In this document: positions 30,246 through 38,569 of the stretch, one piece after another
Layout: every line of letters begins with the position of its first letter
Numbering within the stretch: the stretch's first letter is position 1
DNA from: an uncultured Bacteroidia bacterium
Lineage (GTDB): Bacteria > Bacteroidota > Bacteroidia > Bacteroidales > F082
Assembly (NCBI GenBank): GCA_902774365.1
Contig: CACYHX010000010.1
Location: forward strand, 1 to 64,000
Reading direction: 5' to 3'
DNA: 64,000 nucleotides
Made by a program: the position numbers and the translations under genes
The notes under the pieces: model-generated
The model's database searches: none
Told to the model about the DNA's origin: nothing
The model's input: only the letters and a program-made list of their open reading frames with translations

Positions 30246-31553
30246 TTACTTTTCCTTAAAGATCAGTTGAATCGGGACGCCGTTGAAGTCCCAGGTCTCG
30301 CGGATTTTGTTCTCCAGGAAGCGCTTGTAGTTCTCTTTCACGTCCTTCGGCAAGTTGCAGAAGAAGATGAACTGAGGTGCGATGCTCTTCAGCTGGGTGA
30401 TGTATTTGATTTTCAGGAAACGTCCACGTGAGGCGGTCGGCAATGGTACGGAGTTGATGAGTTCCTGCATCTTGTCGTTCAGCTCGCGCACGGGGATGCG
30501 GCGCTCACGGTTCTCGTAGACCTTGTGTGCGGTCTCCAGCACCTTGTAGATACGCTGTTTGTTGATGGCCGAAGTGAAGATGATGGGATAGTCGGTGAAG
30601 GGGGCGGTGCGCTCGCGGATGAGTTCCTCGTAGGCCTTGTGCGTGTTGGAGTCTTTCTCGACCAAGTCCCACTTGTTGACGACCATCACCAGGCCTTTCT
30701 TGTTCTTCTCTATGAGGCGTAGGATGTTCATGTCCTGGGCCTCGAAGCCGTTTTGTGCGTCGAGCATGAGGATGGCCACGTCGCAGTCCTCGATGGCACG
30801 GATGGAACGCAGAACCGAATAAAACTCGATGTCTTCCTCCACCTTGCTCTTCTTGCGCAGGCCGGCCGTGTCGACGAGCATGAACTCCATGCCGAAGGCG
30901 TTGTAGCGCGTGTAGTTGGCGTCGCGCGTGGTGCCTGCGATGTCGGTGACGATATGGCGGTCGGTGCCGAGGAAGGCGTTGATGAGCGACGACTTGCCCA
31001 CGTTAGGTCTTCCCACCACGGTGAACTTAGGCAGGTTGGTGTCGAAGTCGGTGGTGTCGGAAGGCAGCAGCTCACAGACTTTGTCTAGCAGCTCACCCGT
31101 GCCCGTGCCGGTCATGGCCGACATGGGGTAGGGCTCGCCCAGACCCAGTGAATAGAACTCGCCTGCCAGCACTTCCTTGCTGGGCTCGTCTATTTTGTTG
31201 ACAGCCAGTACTACCGGCTTCTTCTGTTGCCTCAGGATGACCGCCACGTCCTCGTCAAGGACATGCAGACCCTCACGACCGTCGACGATGAAGACGATGA
31301 CGTCGGCCTCGTCGATGGCCAGGTCCACCTGCTTGCGGATTTCTTCTTCAAAGATGTCGTCCGACCCCACCACATAGCCGCCAGTGTCGATGACGGTGAA
31401 TTCCTTTCCGTTCCAGTCGCTCTTGCCGTAGTGCCTGTCGCGCGTCACGCCGCTCGTCTCTTCCACGATGGCCATGCGCTGCTTCAGCAGACGGTTGAAA
31501 AGCGTTGATTTTCCCACATTGGGTCTCCCCACAATTGCTACAATGTTTGACAT
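30246..31553 (-). CDS. der: Ribosome-assembly GTPase Der (EngA)
   Basis: 435 residues with two GTPase domains in tandem, the mark of Der. The first P-loop is GRPNVGKST at 8-16 and the second GRPNVGKSS near residue 180. NKID and NKWD specificity motifs follow in each, then a C-terminal KH-like domain ([23 protein letters not shown]). It acts in 50S subunit assembly. It lies downstream of era on the same strand with a palindromic gap between. Confidence 0.97.
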   Translation of the reverse strand: MSNIVAIVGRPNVGKSTLFNRLLKQRMAIVEETSGVTRDRHYGKSDWNGKEFTVIDTGGYVVGSDDIFEEEIRKQVDLAIDEADVIVFIVDGREGLHVLDEDVAVILRQQKKPVVLAVNKIDEPSKEVLAGEFYSLGLGEPYPMSAMTGTGTGELLDKVCELLPSDTTDFDTNLPKFTVVGRPNVGKSSLINAFLGTDRHIVTDIAGTTRDANYTRYNAFGMEFMLVDTAGLRKKSKVEEDIEFYSVLRSIRAIEDCDVAILMLDAQNGFEAQDMNILRLIEKNKKGLVMVVNKWDLVEKDSNTHKAYEELIRERTAPFTDYPIIFTSAINKQRIYKVLETAHKVYENRERRIPVRELNDKMQELINSVPLPTASRGRFLKIKYITQLKSIAPQFIFFCNLPKDVKENYKRFLENKIRETWDFNGVPIQLIFKEK

Positions 31554-31596
31554 TTCTTTGTCGGTTTTAAGATTTCAGGCTGCAAAAATACTAAAT

Positions 31597-31676
31597 AGTT
31601 AGGAGTGTGGAGTTAGGAGTGTGGAGTTTTTTGTCCGCTCCAATACTCCTAACTACACACTCCTCACTCCTAACTG
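31597..31676. repeat. Palindromic filler between era and der
   Basis: AGTTAGGAGTGTGGAGTTAGGAGTGTGGAG is a direct doublet (unit AGTTAGGAGTGTGG) mirrored on the right by CTCCTAACTACACACTCCTCACTCCTAACT-type sequence, giving a large hairpin. No gene. Confidence 0.6.
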
Positions 31677-31679
31677 CCT

Positions 31680-32561
31680 TTAGGCTTCGTATCCAAACCG
31701 TTTCAGCTCGGCCTCATTGTCTCTCCAATCTTTGTCGACTTTCACGAAGAGCTCCAAGAAGATTTTCTTTCCCGTAAACTCCTCGATGTCGGTGCGAGCC
31801 TGCATGCCGAGTTTCTTGATGGCGCTGCCGCCCTTACCGATGATGATGGCCTTCTGCGAGTCGCGGGCCACATAGATGACGCTGCGGATGTGGATGCGGT
31901 GCTCGGTCTCCTCGTAGCTCTCCACTTCGACCTGCACGGAATAGGGGATCTCCTGCTGGTAATTCAATAGTATCTTTTCGCGGATGATCTCGGTGATGAA
32001 GAAACGCATCGAGCGGTCGGTGAGTTCGTCCTTGGGGAAGTAGGGCGGGCACTCGGGCAGTTTCTCCAGTATCTGCTTGAAGATGAACTCCACGTTGGCG
32101 TTGTATTGTGCCGAGAGCGGAAACACGGTGGCGTTGGGCAGGGTCTGTCGCCATTGCTCCACGGCTTGTTCCACGGCTTCTTGCGTGGACAGGTCGATCT
32201 TGTTGATGAGTACGAAGACCGGGATGTCGGTGGTCTTCAGCCTTTCGACGGTCTTTTCCTCGATTTTCTTGTCGGTGATGTCGACGACGAAGAGGATGAG
32301 GTCGGCATCGATGAGGGCCACGTTGACGAATTGGTTCATCACCTCGTGCATCTTGTAGGCCGGGTCTTTGATGATGCCGGGCGTGTCGCTGAAGACGATC
32401 TGGAAGTCGTCGCCGTTGACGATGCCGAGGATGCGGTGACGTGTGGTCTGTGCCTTCGAGGTGATGATGGAGATTTTCTCGCCGACGAGCTGGTTCATGA
32501 GGGTGGACTTGCCCACGTTGGGGCGTCCTATGATGTTGACATAGCCTGCTTTATGTGTCAT
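31680..32561 (-). CDS. era: GTPase Era
   Basis: About 293 residues. GTPase domain with [16 protein letters not shown], switch II DTPGI, NKID, then a C-terminal KH domain with IIIGKGGSAIKKLG that binds the 3' end of 16S rRNA during 30S maturation. The ATG at 32561 (MTHKAGYVNIIGRPNVGK) is chosen over an upstream TTG at 32594. Both 30S (Era) and 50S (Der) assembly GTPases are thus adjacent. Confidence 0.96.
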   Translation of the reverse strand: MTHKAGYVNIIGRPNVGKSTLMNQLVGEKISIITSKAQTTRHRILGIVNGDDFQIVFSDTPGIIKDPAYKMHEVMNQFVNVALIDADLILFVVDITDKKIEEKTVERLKTTDIPVFVLINKIDLSTQEAVEQAVEQWRQTLPNATVFPLSAQYNANVEFIFKQILEKLPECPPYFPKDELTDRSMRFFITEIIREKILLNYQQEIPYSVQVEVESYEETEHRIHIRSVIYVARDSQKAIIIGKGGSAIKKLGMQARTDIEEFTGKKIFLELFVKVDKDWRDNEAELKRFGYEA

Positions 32562-32608
32562 AATGAAAAATTTTTCCCGTTTTTTACCTTGCAAAGAAAC
32601 AAAATTAT

Positions 32609-32616
32609 TATTTTTG
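32609..32616 (+). promoter_or_regulatory. Putative -7 element for the initiator tRNA gene
   Basis: TATTTTTG, 50 bases before the tRNA. A weak TTG lies 17 bases upstream. Confidence 0.4.
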
Positions 32617-32666
32617 CAGCCGATTTCAGGGACGAAATTTTTCGTTTTCCGAGATTTTCCGCACGA

Positions 32667-32738
32667 TGCGGGGTAGAGCAGAGGCAGCTCGTCGGGCTCA
32701 TAACCCGGAGGTCGGAGGTTCGAATCCTCCCCCCGCTA
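32667..32738 (+). tRNA. Initiator tRNA-fMet (CAT anticodon)
   Basis: A full cloverleaf can be drawn: acceptor TGCGGGG with CCCCGCT, D-stem GAGC/GCTC, anticodon arm TCGGG-CTCATAA-CCCGG, and T-arm GGAGG-TTCGAAT-CCTCC. Two hallmarks identify the initiator rather than an elongator: three G-C pairs next to the anticodon loop (GGG/CCC) and an unpaired first acceptor position (T1 opposite T72). CCA is not encoded. It is very close to the well-known Escherichia coli initiator tRNA. Confidence 0.95.
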
Positions 32739-32739
32739 C

Positions 32740-32793
32740 ACCATCAGAAAACAGTTGAGGCGGCACACACCGCCTCAACTGTTTTCTGGTGGT
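32740..32793. terminator. Long hairpin after the tRNA
   Basis: ACCATCAGAAAACAGTTGAG and its near reverse complement (ending CAACTGTTTTCTGGTGGT) form a stem of about 24 bp with G-T pairs near its base and a CACAC loop. Likely the transcription end of the tRNA; the stem itself supplies the TTTT run. Confidence 0.65.
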
Positions 32794-32848
32794 GTTAAGC
32801 CCACCCACCAAGGATCACGACTGAAAGGAGTAATCCTCCCTCTATCCT

Positions 32849-33715
32849 TTATCTCTTCCAGTTCTTCGTCAAGCTCCCGCCGAGGGTGCCTTCCATCTCC
32901 ATGGGGCCATGGATCATGCCGCTCATAATGCTGATTTCACCATCGCCATTGCAGGTGCCTTCCATGTCGAGGTGCCCGTCGTTGAGCGTGCCGTGTATGG
33001 AATAGGTGGCGTCGAGCGTGATAGGAACATTGATGTTAAAGAATCCCTCGTAGGTGTAGTCAAAGACGAACGTGCTGTGGATTTCGTCGAAGACGATGTT
33101 GTCGCCGTCCACTATGCCTCTCACGACGTTAGGCTGGTCGCCGAGGGTGAGGGTGGCCACCACTTCGTTCATGTTGTCGCTTGTCGCAATGTCGACAATG
33201 GTATAGAAGGGGATGCTGTCCAGGTCTCCGTTTTGTTGCCCTATGACTGTGACGTCGGCAGTATAGGTGCCGCAGATGAAGAGGTCACCTTCAAAGTGCC
33301 CCACAAACCTCATGTTGGGCGTCTCGTTGTAGTTGATGTCGAAACTGACGGTGGCGACCTGTCCCAAGGAGTCGGTCAAGGTGCCAGTGACAGTGACAGG
33401 ACCGAGCACCTCGAGGGTGAAGGGATGCTTATAGTCGATACTGGTGACTGGGTCGACACGCTTGGCGTTGAGGCTGTCGGTATGGCGTGCCAAAATGCTG
33501 TCGTTTTGCGATAGGACAACGTCGATTTGGGTCAGGTTTTCGCCTGTGCAGTGGAAGCCTACTGTGATCTCGCCGCCGTAATACACCTGGGAGTTCTCTA
33601 TCACACATCCCTGATTATGCAGGACGCTGATGTTGGGCAACACGGGGCCTTTCTTGCAGCTGGCAAAAAACAGCAAGCCAATGCAGCAAACCAGAAATAA
33701 TGAGGTTCTTTTCAT
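32849..33715 (-). CDS. Predicted lipoprotein, paralogue 1 of 3
   Basis: 288 residues after choosing the ATG at 33715. The lipobox in MKRTSLFLVCCIGLLFFASC puts the lipidated cysteine at residue 20, followed by KKG. An Ig-like segment (about 25-145) precedes a beta-rich C-terminal domain of about 150 residues beginning MRFVGHFEGDLFICG, which recurs in the next gene. The longer frame upstream to 33886 runs through a palindrome and is not credible. Likely an outer-membrane-anchored surface or periplasmic protein; no function known. Confidence 0.82.
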   Translation of the reverse strand: MKRTSLFLVCCIGLLFFASCKKGPVLPNISVLHNQGCVIENSQVYYGGEITVGFHCTGENLTQIDVVLSQNDSILARHTDSLNAKRVDPVTSIDYKHPFTLEVLGPVTVTGTLTDSLGQVATVSFDINYNETPNMRFVGHFEGDLFICGTYTADVTVIGQQNGDLDSIPFYTIVDIATSDNMNEVVATLTLGDQPNVVRGIVDGDNIVFDEIHSTFVFDYTYEGFFNINVPITLDATYSIHGTLNDGHLDMEGTCNGDGEISIMSGMIHGPMEMEGTLGGSLTKNWKR

Positions 33716-33732
33716 CAAAGGTTTTGTTTGTC

Positions 33733-33761
33733 GGTAGAGACGGCGTAACGCCGTCTCTACC
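33733..33761. repeat. Perfect 29-bp palindrome between lipoprotein genes
   Basis: GGTAGAGACGGCGT, a single A, then the exact reverse complement. It shares the outer word GTAGAGACG with the palindrome at 3918-3947. Confidence 0.85.
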
Positions 33762-33773
33762 ATGGATTTGAGT

Positions 33774-34586
33774 TTATCTGATCTTGTCCAAGCTGCCACC
33801 GATGGTGCTTTCCAAAGTGACGGGACCAGTATATATGAGAGGGATGTTGACTTCGTCACTGCCTTGGCAATTTCCTTCAAGGTCAAGCTTTCCGTTGTTA
33901 AGGGTGCCGACGATGTTGTAGGTTATGTTGTGTAACGGGATGGTCAGGAAACCATAGGATATGTTAAAGGTAGAGTTGACGGCTTCAAAAGTGACCTTGT
34001 CGCCTTCAACGATGCCTTTTACTACATTGGTCTGCTGGTTGAAGGTCATGGTCGCCATTACCTCGTTGACATTGTCGCCAGCTACCATGTCGACCTTGGC
34101 TTCAAGAGGTTGGTTCTCGAAAGGTATTTGCTCGTATCCAGCCATCGACGTGGTGGCGTGTCCGGTGAACAGCGCCTCGCCTTCATATAAGCCCACAAAC
34201 TTGGCATTGGGCTTCTCGTAGCAGGTGATGTCGAAGCTCTTCGTCGCCGTGCGTCCTTGAGCATCGGTCACGACGCCGGTGATGGTCACGGTGCCGATGG
34301 CCTCGATGGTGAAGGTCTGTGCATAGAGATAGGAGGATGCGTTGTCGATGTTTTGGGTGTTGGTGTAGATTGCAGTGCCGTTCTGTGAGGCGTTCATCTC
34401 GACTTTGGTGAGGTTCTCGCCAGTGACGCTGAAGCCAACGGTGATTTGGTCGCCCGAAAAGACTTGGGTGCTTTGGTTGACATACTGGGTGCCAGTGGCG
34501 ACGCTGATGGTGGGATCGCCTTTCTTACAGCTTGCGAAGAACATCAGGCCGATGCAGCAAGCCAAAAACAATGCGGTTTTCTTCAT
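33774..34586 (-). CDS. Predicted lipoprotein, paralogue 2 of 3
   Basis: 270 residues. Lipobox in MKKTALFLACCIGLMFFASC (Cys20) then KKG. Closely similar in plan to the neighbouring gene downstream: shared stretches are QVFSGDQITVGFSVTGENLT against QVYYGGEITVGFHCTGENLT, and NEVMATMTFNQQTNVVKGIVEGD against NEVVATLTLGDQPNVVRGIVDGD. The two are a clear tandem duplication. Function unknown. Confidence 0.87.
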   Translation of the reverse strand: MKKTALFLACCIGLMFFASCKKGDPTISVATGTQYVNQSTQVFSGDQITVGFSVTGENLTKVEMNASQNGTAIYTNTQNIDNASSYLYAQTFTIEAIGTVTITGVVTDAQGRTATKSFDITCYEKPNAKFVGLYEGEALFTGHATTSMAGYEQIPFENQPLEAKVDMVAGDNVNEVMATMTFNQQTNVVKGIVEGDKVTFEAVNSTFNISYGFLTIPLHNITYNIVGTLNNGKLDLEGNCQGSDEVNIPLIYTGPVTLESTIGGSLDKIR

Positions 34587-34604
34587 GATGATATGAGTTT
34601 TAGA

Positions 34605-35126
34605 TTATTGTTTTACAAGTTTTCCGGTCATGTTTCCAGAGACTTCGTTGAGAATGGTCTCCTGGCCCAAGAAGGTGAATCTGCCGCTACCTCCGAATAC
34701 TCCCGTGACGTTCAGGGTGTCGCTGTCTACTTTCTTGCCTTCCATCTTGAGACCTAAGTCGAAATAATAGCCTTGGTCGGGCTTGTCGACGACGATGCTG
34801 ACGGATTCAAACACGGCTTTGTCGGCCGAGGCGGTGCCTTGCGTCTGACGGGTCTCGTTGTCGACGGTCACCGTGGCAGTGACTGCGTTGTGGGTTTCTC
34901 CCTTGGTGATGACCATGCTGATGCTATCCATGGGAAAAACCATATTGGTTGCGGGTTCGTTGTTCATCGTAAGGATGGTGAAATCGAAACTGCCGATGTA
35001 GCTGCCGACATATTTTTCGGTATGATCGACCGAATCGTCAGGGTTGGCAGGTGTCGGGTTGTCAGGCTTGCAGGCTGCAAACGACAAAGCCATGCAGCAC
35101 AAGGCGATGATGAATGTTTTCTTCAT
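34605..35126 (-). CDS. Predicted lipoprotein, paralogue 3 of 3 (short)
   Basis: 173 residues. Lipobox in MKKTFIIALCCMALSFAAC (Cys19), then a Pro/Asp/Asn linker and a single beta-rich domain (KYVGSYIGSFDF ... NAVTATVTVDNETRQTQGTASADK) that matches the C-terminal domain of the other two, without their Ig-like part. First gene of the trio on the minus strand; probably one transcript of three. Confidence 0.85.
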   Translation of the reverse strand: MKKTFIIALCCMALSFAACKPDNPTPANPDDSVDHTEKYVGSYIGSFDFTILTMNNEPATNMVFPMDSISMVITKGETHNAVTATVTVDNETRQTQGTASADKAVFESVSIVVDKPDQGYYFDLGLKMEGKKVDSDTLNVTGVFGGSGRFTFLGQETILNEVSGNMTGKLVKQ

Positions 35127-35218
35127 AGTTATCTAGGTTTTAATGTATGTCCAAATATTAATAAAGCGCAAAAATAAGGCCAAAATGCTTTGATTGAACG
35201 TTTTTTCTGAAAAAATCG

Positions 35219-35226
35219 TATCTTTG
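35219..35226 (+). promoter_or_regulatory. Putative -7 element for nhaC
   Basis: TATCTTTG, 17 bases before the nhaC start; a TTG at 35194-35196 gives a 22-base spacer. Confidence 0.6.
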
Positions 35227-35243
35227 AGCCTCATTTTGTGCCT

Positions 35244-36899
35244 ATGAAGAAGAAATGGATAGGTTTGACGGTAGCGCTTGCCTTGGTTTTAGGCATGGCG
35301 TTACTGTATGTTTTTGGACCCGTGGCAGGCCCGATGCCGTTGTGGATGTCGATACTGCCGCCAGTGCTCGCTATCGTGATGGCTTTATTAATTAAGGAGG
35401 TGATTTCTTCGTTGTTCATCGGCATCTTGACGGGCACTTTTCTGATGGCTTTGTATGGAGGTGCGAGTCTGGCAACGGCTTTGGGCGGAGGAGTGCTTCG
35501 GGTGGTCGACACATACGTCGTCGGCTCTTTGTTTGATGCCGACCATGTGAAAATCATCGTTTTCACTATGTTAATCGGAGGCATGGTTCGCATCATCACG
35601 GCCAACAGGGGAATGCAAGGCGTGGTCAATTGGTTGTCAAAAAGGGCACGAGGACCGCGCTCGGGGCAGCTGATGACCTTCCTCATGGACCTCTGCATCT
35701 TCTTCGACGACTATTCCAATACGCTTGTCGTGGGCAACACCATGCGCCCCATCGCCGACAAGCTTAAAATCTCGCGCGAGAAATTGTCCTATATCGTCGA
35801 TTCTACTTCGGCCCCCGTGGTGGCGGTGGCTTTTGTCACCACATGGATTGGCGCTGAGTTGAGTTATATCCAGGATGGTATCAATGTCATAGGCCTTGAC
35901 GCTTCGGCTTATTCGGTGTTTGTCAATTCCTTGGCTTATAGTTTTTATCCTTTTCTTACCCTTGGCTTCGTGCTGATGATTATCTTCAGCCGCCGTGACT
36001 TTGGCCCCATGCTGAAGGCGGAGCGCAAGGCAAGACTTCAAGCCGCTGTTGAGAGCACAGCGACCACCACCAAATCCCAATCTGCCCATATCATCGATGC
36101 GCTGATACCGTTGTTGGTATTGATTTTCGGGACGATCATTGGACTGGTTGTCACAGGTTATGATGCTTCGGTGTGGAATGGCGATTCAGGCTTTTTCTCT
36201 AAACTATCTGTGACCATCGGTGCGGCCAATTCCTATTTGGCTTTGCTCTGGGCTTCGCTGCTTTCGCTAATTACCTCTATCGTAATGACTTTGCTGCGAG
36301 GCACGTTGCCCTTCTCCAAAGTGATGGAGGAAATGGTTGAAGGCTTTAAGACGATGCTTAACGCTGTGTTGATTCTGACGATGGCGTGGTCTATTGCCTT
36401 GGTTACTAAAGACATGCACACGGCTGAGTTTGTGTCGCAACTGCTACTGCAATGGTCGTTGTCGCCTGCCGTGGTGCCCGTGTTGACTTTCGTGCTTGCT
36501 GCCTTCATCGGCTTTTCTACAGGTACTTCATGGGGCACGATGGCCATCCTTTATCCTTTGATTTTGCCTGCCTCATGGTTGCTCTGTCAGGGACAAGGCT
36601 TGTCTGTCGACGCCACGATGCCTTTGTTCTACAATGTGGTGGCCTCGGTGCTGGCGGGTTCTGTCATGGGTGACCACTGCTCTCCAATTTCCGACACGAC
36701 GATTATGAGTTCTTTGGCCTCGGGTTGCAACCACATGGATCACGTCAAGACGCAGATACCTTATGCCCTTGTCGTGGGTGGTGTGGCCGTGCTCATAGGT
36801 GTGTTGCCAACGGCCTTGGGCTTGCCGTCATGGGTGGCGTTTTTGATGGGATTTGTGGTGTTATGGCTGGTGGTTAGGTTTGTAGGGAAGAAAGTGTAA
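35244..36899 (+). CDS. nhaC: NhaC-family Na+/H+ antiporter
   Basis: About 551 residues, 12 or 13 membrane helices. Family features include CIFFDDYSNTLVVGNTMRP (acidic pair in a helix), STSAPVVAVAFVTTWIGAEL, and GFSTGTSWGTMAIL plus GSVMGDHCSPISDTTIMSS near the C-terminus. Expels sodium in exchange for protons at the inner membrane. The ATG at 35244 is preferred to a GTG at 35238. It would set up or use a sodium gradient alongside the sodium-signature V-type ATPase in this window. A terminator follows. Confidence 0.92.
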   Translation: MKKKWIGLTVALALVLGMALLYVFGPVAGPMPLWMSILPPVLAIVMALLIKEVISSLFIGILTGTFLMALYGGASLATALGGGVLRVVDTYVVGSLFDADHVKIIVFTMLIGGMVRIITANRGMQGVVNWLSKRARGPRSGQLMTFLMDLCIFFDDYSNTLVVGNTMRPIADKLKISREKLSYIVDSTSAPVVAVAFVTTWIGAELSYIQDGINVIGLDASAYSVFVNSLAYSFYPFLTLGFVLMIIFSRRDFGPMLKAERKARLQAAVESTATTTKSQSAHIIDALIPLLVLIFGTIIGLVVTGYDASVWNGDSGFFSKLSVTIGAANSYLALLWASLLSLITSIVMTLLRGTLPFSKVMEEMVEGFKTMLNAVLILTMAWSIALVTKDMHTAEFVSQLLLQWSLSPAVVPVLTFVLAAFIGFSTGTSWGTMAILYPLILPASWLLCQGQGLSVDATMPLFYNVVASVLAGSVMGDHCSPISDTTIMSSLASGCNHMDHVKTQIPYALVVGGVAVLIGVLPTALGLPSWVAFLMGFVVLWLVVRFVGKKV

Positions 36900-36920
36900 C
36901 ATTTTTGATACAAAAATACA

Positions 36921-36949
36921 AAAACCCCAGCCTAAAAGGTTGGGGTTTT
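36921..36949. terminator. Terminator between nhaC and the secreted protein gene
   Basis: AAAACCCCAGCC and GGTTGGGGTTTT pair around TAAAA, with A and T runs at either side; works for both convergent genes. Confidence 0.85.
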
Positions 36950-36970
36950 AGCTTTGTATTATCGTAATGT

Positions 36971-38545
36971 TTATTGCTTCACGAAACGCTTGGTCTGCAC
37001 GATACCTTTGGAGGTCATCTTCAGGAGGTAAGTGCCCGTAGGAAGGGCTTCAAGGTCGAGGGTGAAGCTGTTATTTCCCACGGTGCCATGGCGTAGCAAG
37101 GCGCCGGTGATGCTGTACACCTCGTAGTGCTCGATACGGTCTGTGCTTTCCACCTGTAACCTGTCGCTGGCGGGATTGGGATAGACCGAAAGCATGGCGG
37201 CAGTGTCATCTGACACGCCGTCGTAGGTCCTGTAAAGCGTGATGTCGTCGATGTTGAGCATGAACTGGTTGGTGCAGTCGAAGTGGACGATGGCCACGTA
37301 GATGTCCTGTCCTTGGTAGGCTCTGAGGTCGACGGAGTAGTAATACCATGCGCCTGCGGCCTTGGCGGTCATGTCGGTCTCCCAGACGATGGTAAAGTCG
37401 TCAGCGTCGGTGTTGCCTTCGGTGGAGACGGCCACACCGAAGTGCTCGGCAGGGTATTCGGCGTCTTGGGCGCAGGCGATAAAGGTGATCTCCTCGCAAT
37501 CCAACTTGTAGGGGCTCACCAGATAGTTCTCTGGCGTCAAAGCGCCGTAGGCGGTGGATTGTGAGGCCGAGGTGACGCTGTAGGGGTTCTCGCTGTTGCC
37601 CCAGTTGCGGCGCATCTCCCAGCAGTAGCCGTCGCCGTCGGCGTCGATGGTGGTCCACTGCATGATGCCGTCGTTGAAGTCGAAGAAGAGGTCGCCTTCG
37701 GGCGGAGTGGGCGGACCAGGGACGTAGTCGCTCAAGGCATAGATGCCGATGAGGTTGGGGCTCTTGTCGACGTCGCCGAAGAAACAGGTCGTGCCGTTGT
37801 ATTGTCCGACGTAGGCGCCGCCGGCGGAGCAGGCATAGCTCCAGCCTGGTGTGGCGGCGAAGTCGAAGATGTAGTTGGGATCCATGGTGTCGTCTTCAAT
37901 GTTGTAGTCGAACACATGGGCAGTGAAGCCTTCCACGGCGAAGAGGTAGAGGTGCGGTGTGCCGTTCTCGTCGGTGAAATAGCCGGTGCCATGCACGGTG
38001 TGGCCGCCGAGGTTGTGGGCTGTGGCTGTCCTGACGACGGCGCCCGTGCGGTCGACGAGCTTCAGGTCGAGGTGCAGCGAGGGGCTGCTGCCGGTGGCAC
38101 GCTCACCTACCCAGAAGGCGTCGTAGACGGGGTCGTAGGAGCAGGTGCCCAGCTCGGTGAATGCGGTCTGGATCTGCCCGACCAGCGTCTTGTTGCTGAG
38201 GTCGTAGCACCAGATGGTGCCGCTGTGGGCGTCGCAGCCGTAGAAGTACTGGCCGTCGTAGGTCATGTCACGCATGTAGTTGTCGGAGTTGTCGATGCCG
38301 GCGACGTCGAATTCCTCGATGAGGGTGCCGTTGAGGTCGTACTTGTAGAACATCGACAGCACTGTCGATGACTTACCCCATGCGCTGGTGTAGATGTATT
38401 CGCCGTCGCTGGCCACGGCATGTTGGCGGCCGGTGGAGCAGGAGAAGGAGGTGACGAAGTCCCACATGTCGCGTGAGGCTTGTGCCTGGATGGCGCTAGG
38501 CAGGGCTAGGGCCAGAGCCAGGAGTAGGAGTAGATGTCTTTTCAT
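36971..38545 (-). CDS. Type IX secreted adhesin-like protein
   Basis: 524 residues. Signal peptide MKRHLLLLLALALALPSAIQAQ; N-terminal region (about 25-270) with repeated blade-like segments (YDLNGTLIEEFDVAGID, WCYDLSNKTLVGQIQ) suggestive of a beta-propeller; then a domain at about 285-440 resembling the cleaved adhesin domain of Porphyromonas gingipains (FDFNDGIMQWTTIDADGDGY ... ENYLVSP ... EHFGVAVSTEGNT). It ends in a type A sorting domain (LSVYPNPASDRLQVES ... LPTGTYLLKMTSKG). Expected at the cell surface, possibly binding host or plant polymers; no protease motif is seen. Confidence 0.9.
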   Translation of the reverse strand: MKRHLLLLLALALALPSAIQAQASRDMWDFVTSFSCSTGRQHAVASDGEYIYTSAWGKSSTVLSMFYKYDLNGTLIEEFDVAGIDNSDNYMRDMTYDGQYFYGCDAHSGTIWCYDLSNKTLVGQIQTAFTELGTCSYDPVYDAFWVGERATGSSPSLHLDLKLVDRTGAVVRTATAHNLGGHTVHGTGYFTDENGTPHLYLFAVEGFTAHVFDYNIEDDTMDPNYIFDFAATPGWSYACSAGGAYVGQYNGTTCFFGDVDKSPNLIGIYALSDYVPGPPTPPEGDLFFDFNDGIMQWTTIDADGDGYCWEMRRNWGNSENPYSVTSASQSTAYGALTPENYLVSPYKLDCEEITFIACAQDAEYPAEHFGVAVSTEGNTDADDFTIVWETDMTAKAAGAWYYYSVDLRAYQGQDIYVAIVHFDCTNQFMLNIDDITLYRTYDGVSDDTAAMLSVYPNPASDRLQVESTDRIEHYEVYSITGALLRHGTVGNNSFTLDLEALPTGTYLLKMTSKGIVQTKRFVKQ

Positions 38546-38569
38546 GGTGTTATGATTTTTGTTGTCGTG

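Noticed and set aside
32667..32738. Elongator tRNA-Met or tRNA used as integration site
   Set aside because: Three G-C pairs in the anticodon stem and a mismatched first acceptor pair mark the initiator; no integrase or repeat of its 3' end is seen nearby.
33716..33886. 57-residue N-terminal extension of the first lipoprotein
   Set aside because: It runs through the 29-bp palindrome and would bury the lipobox internally.
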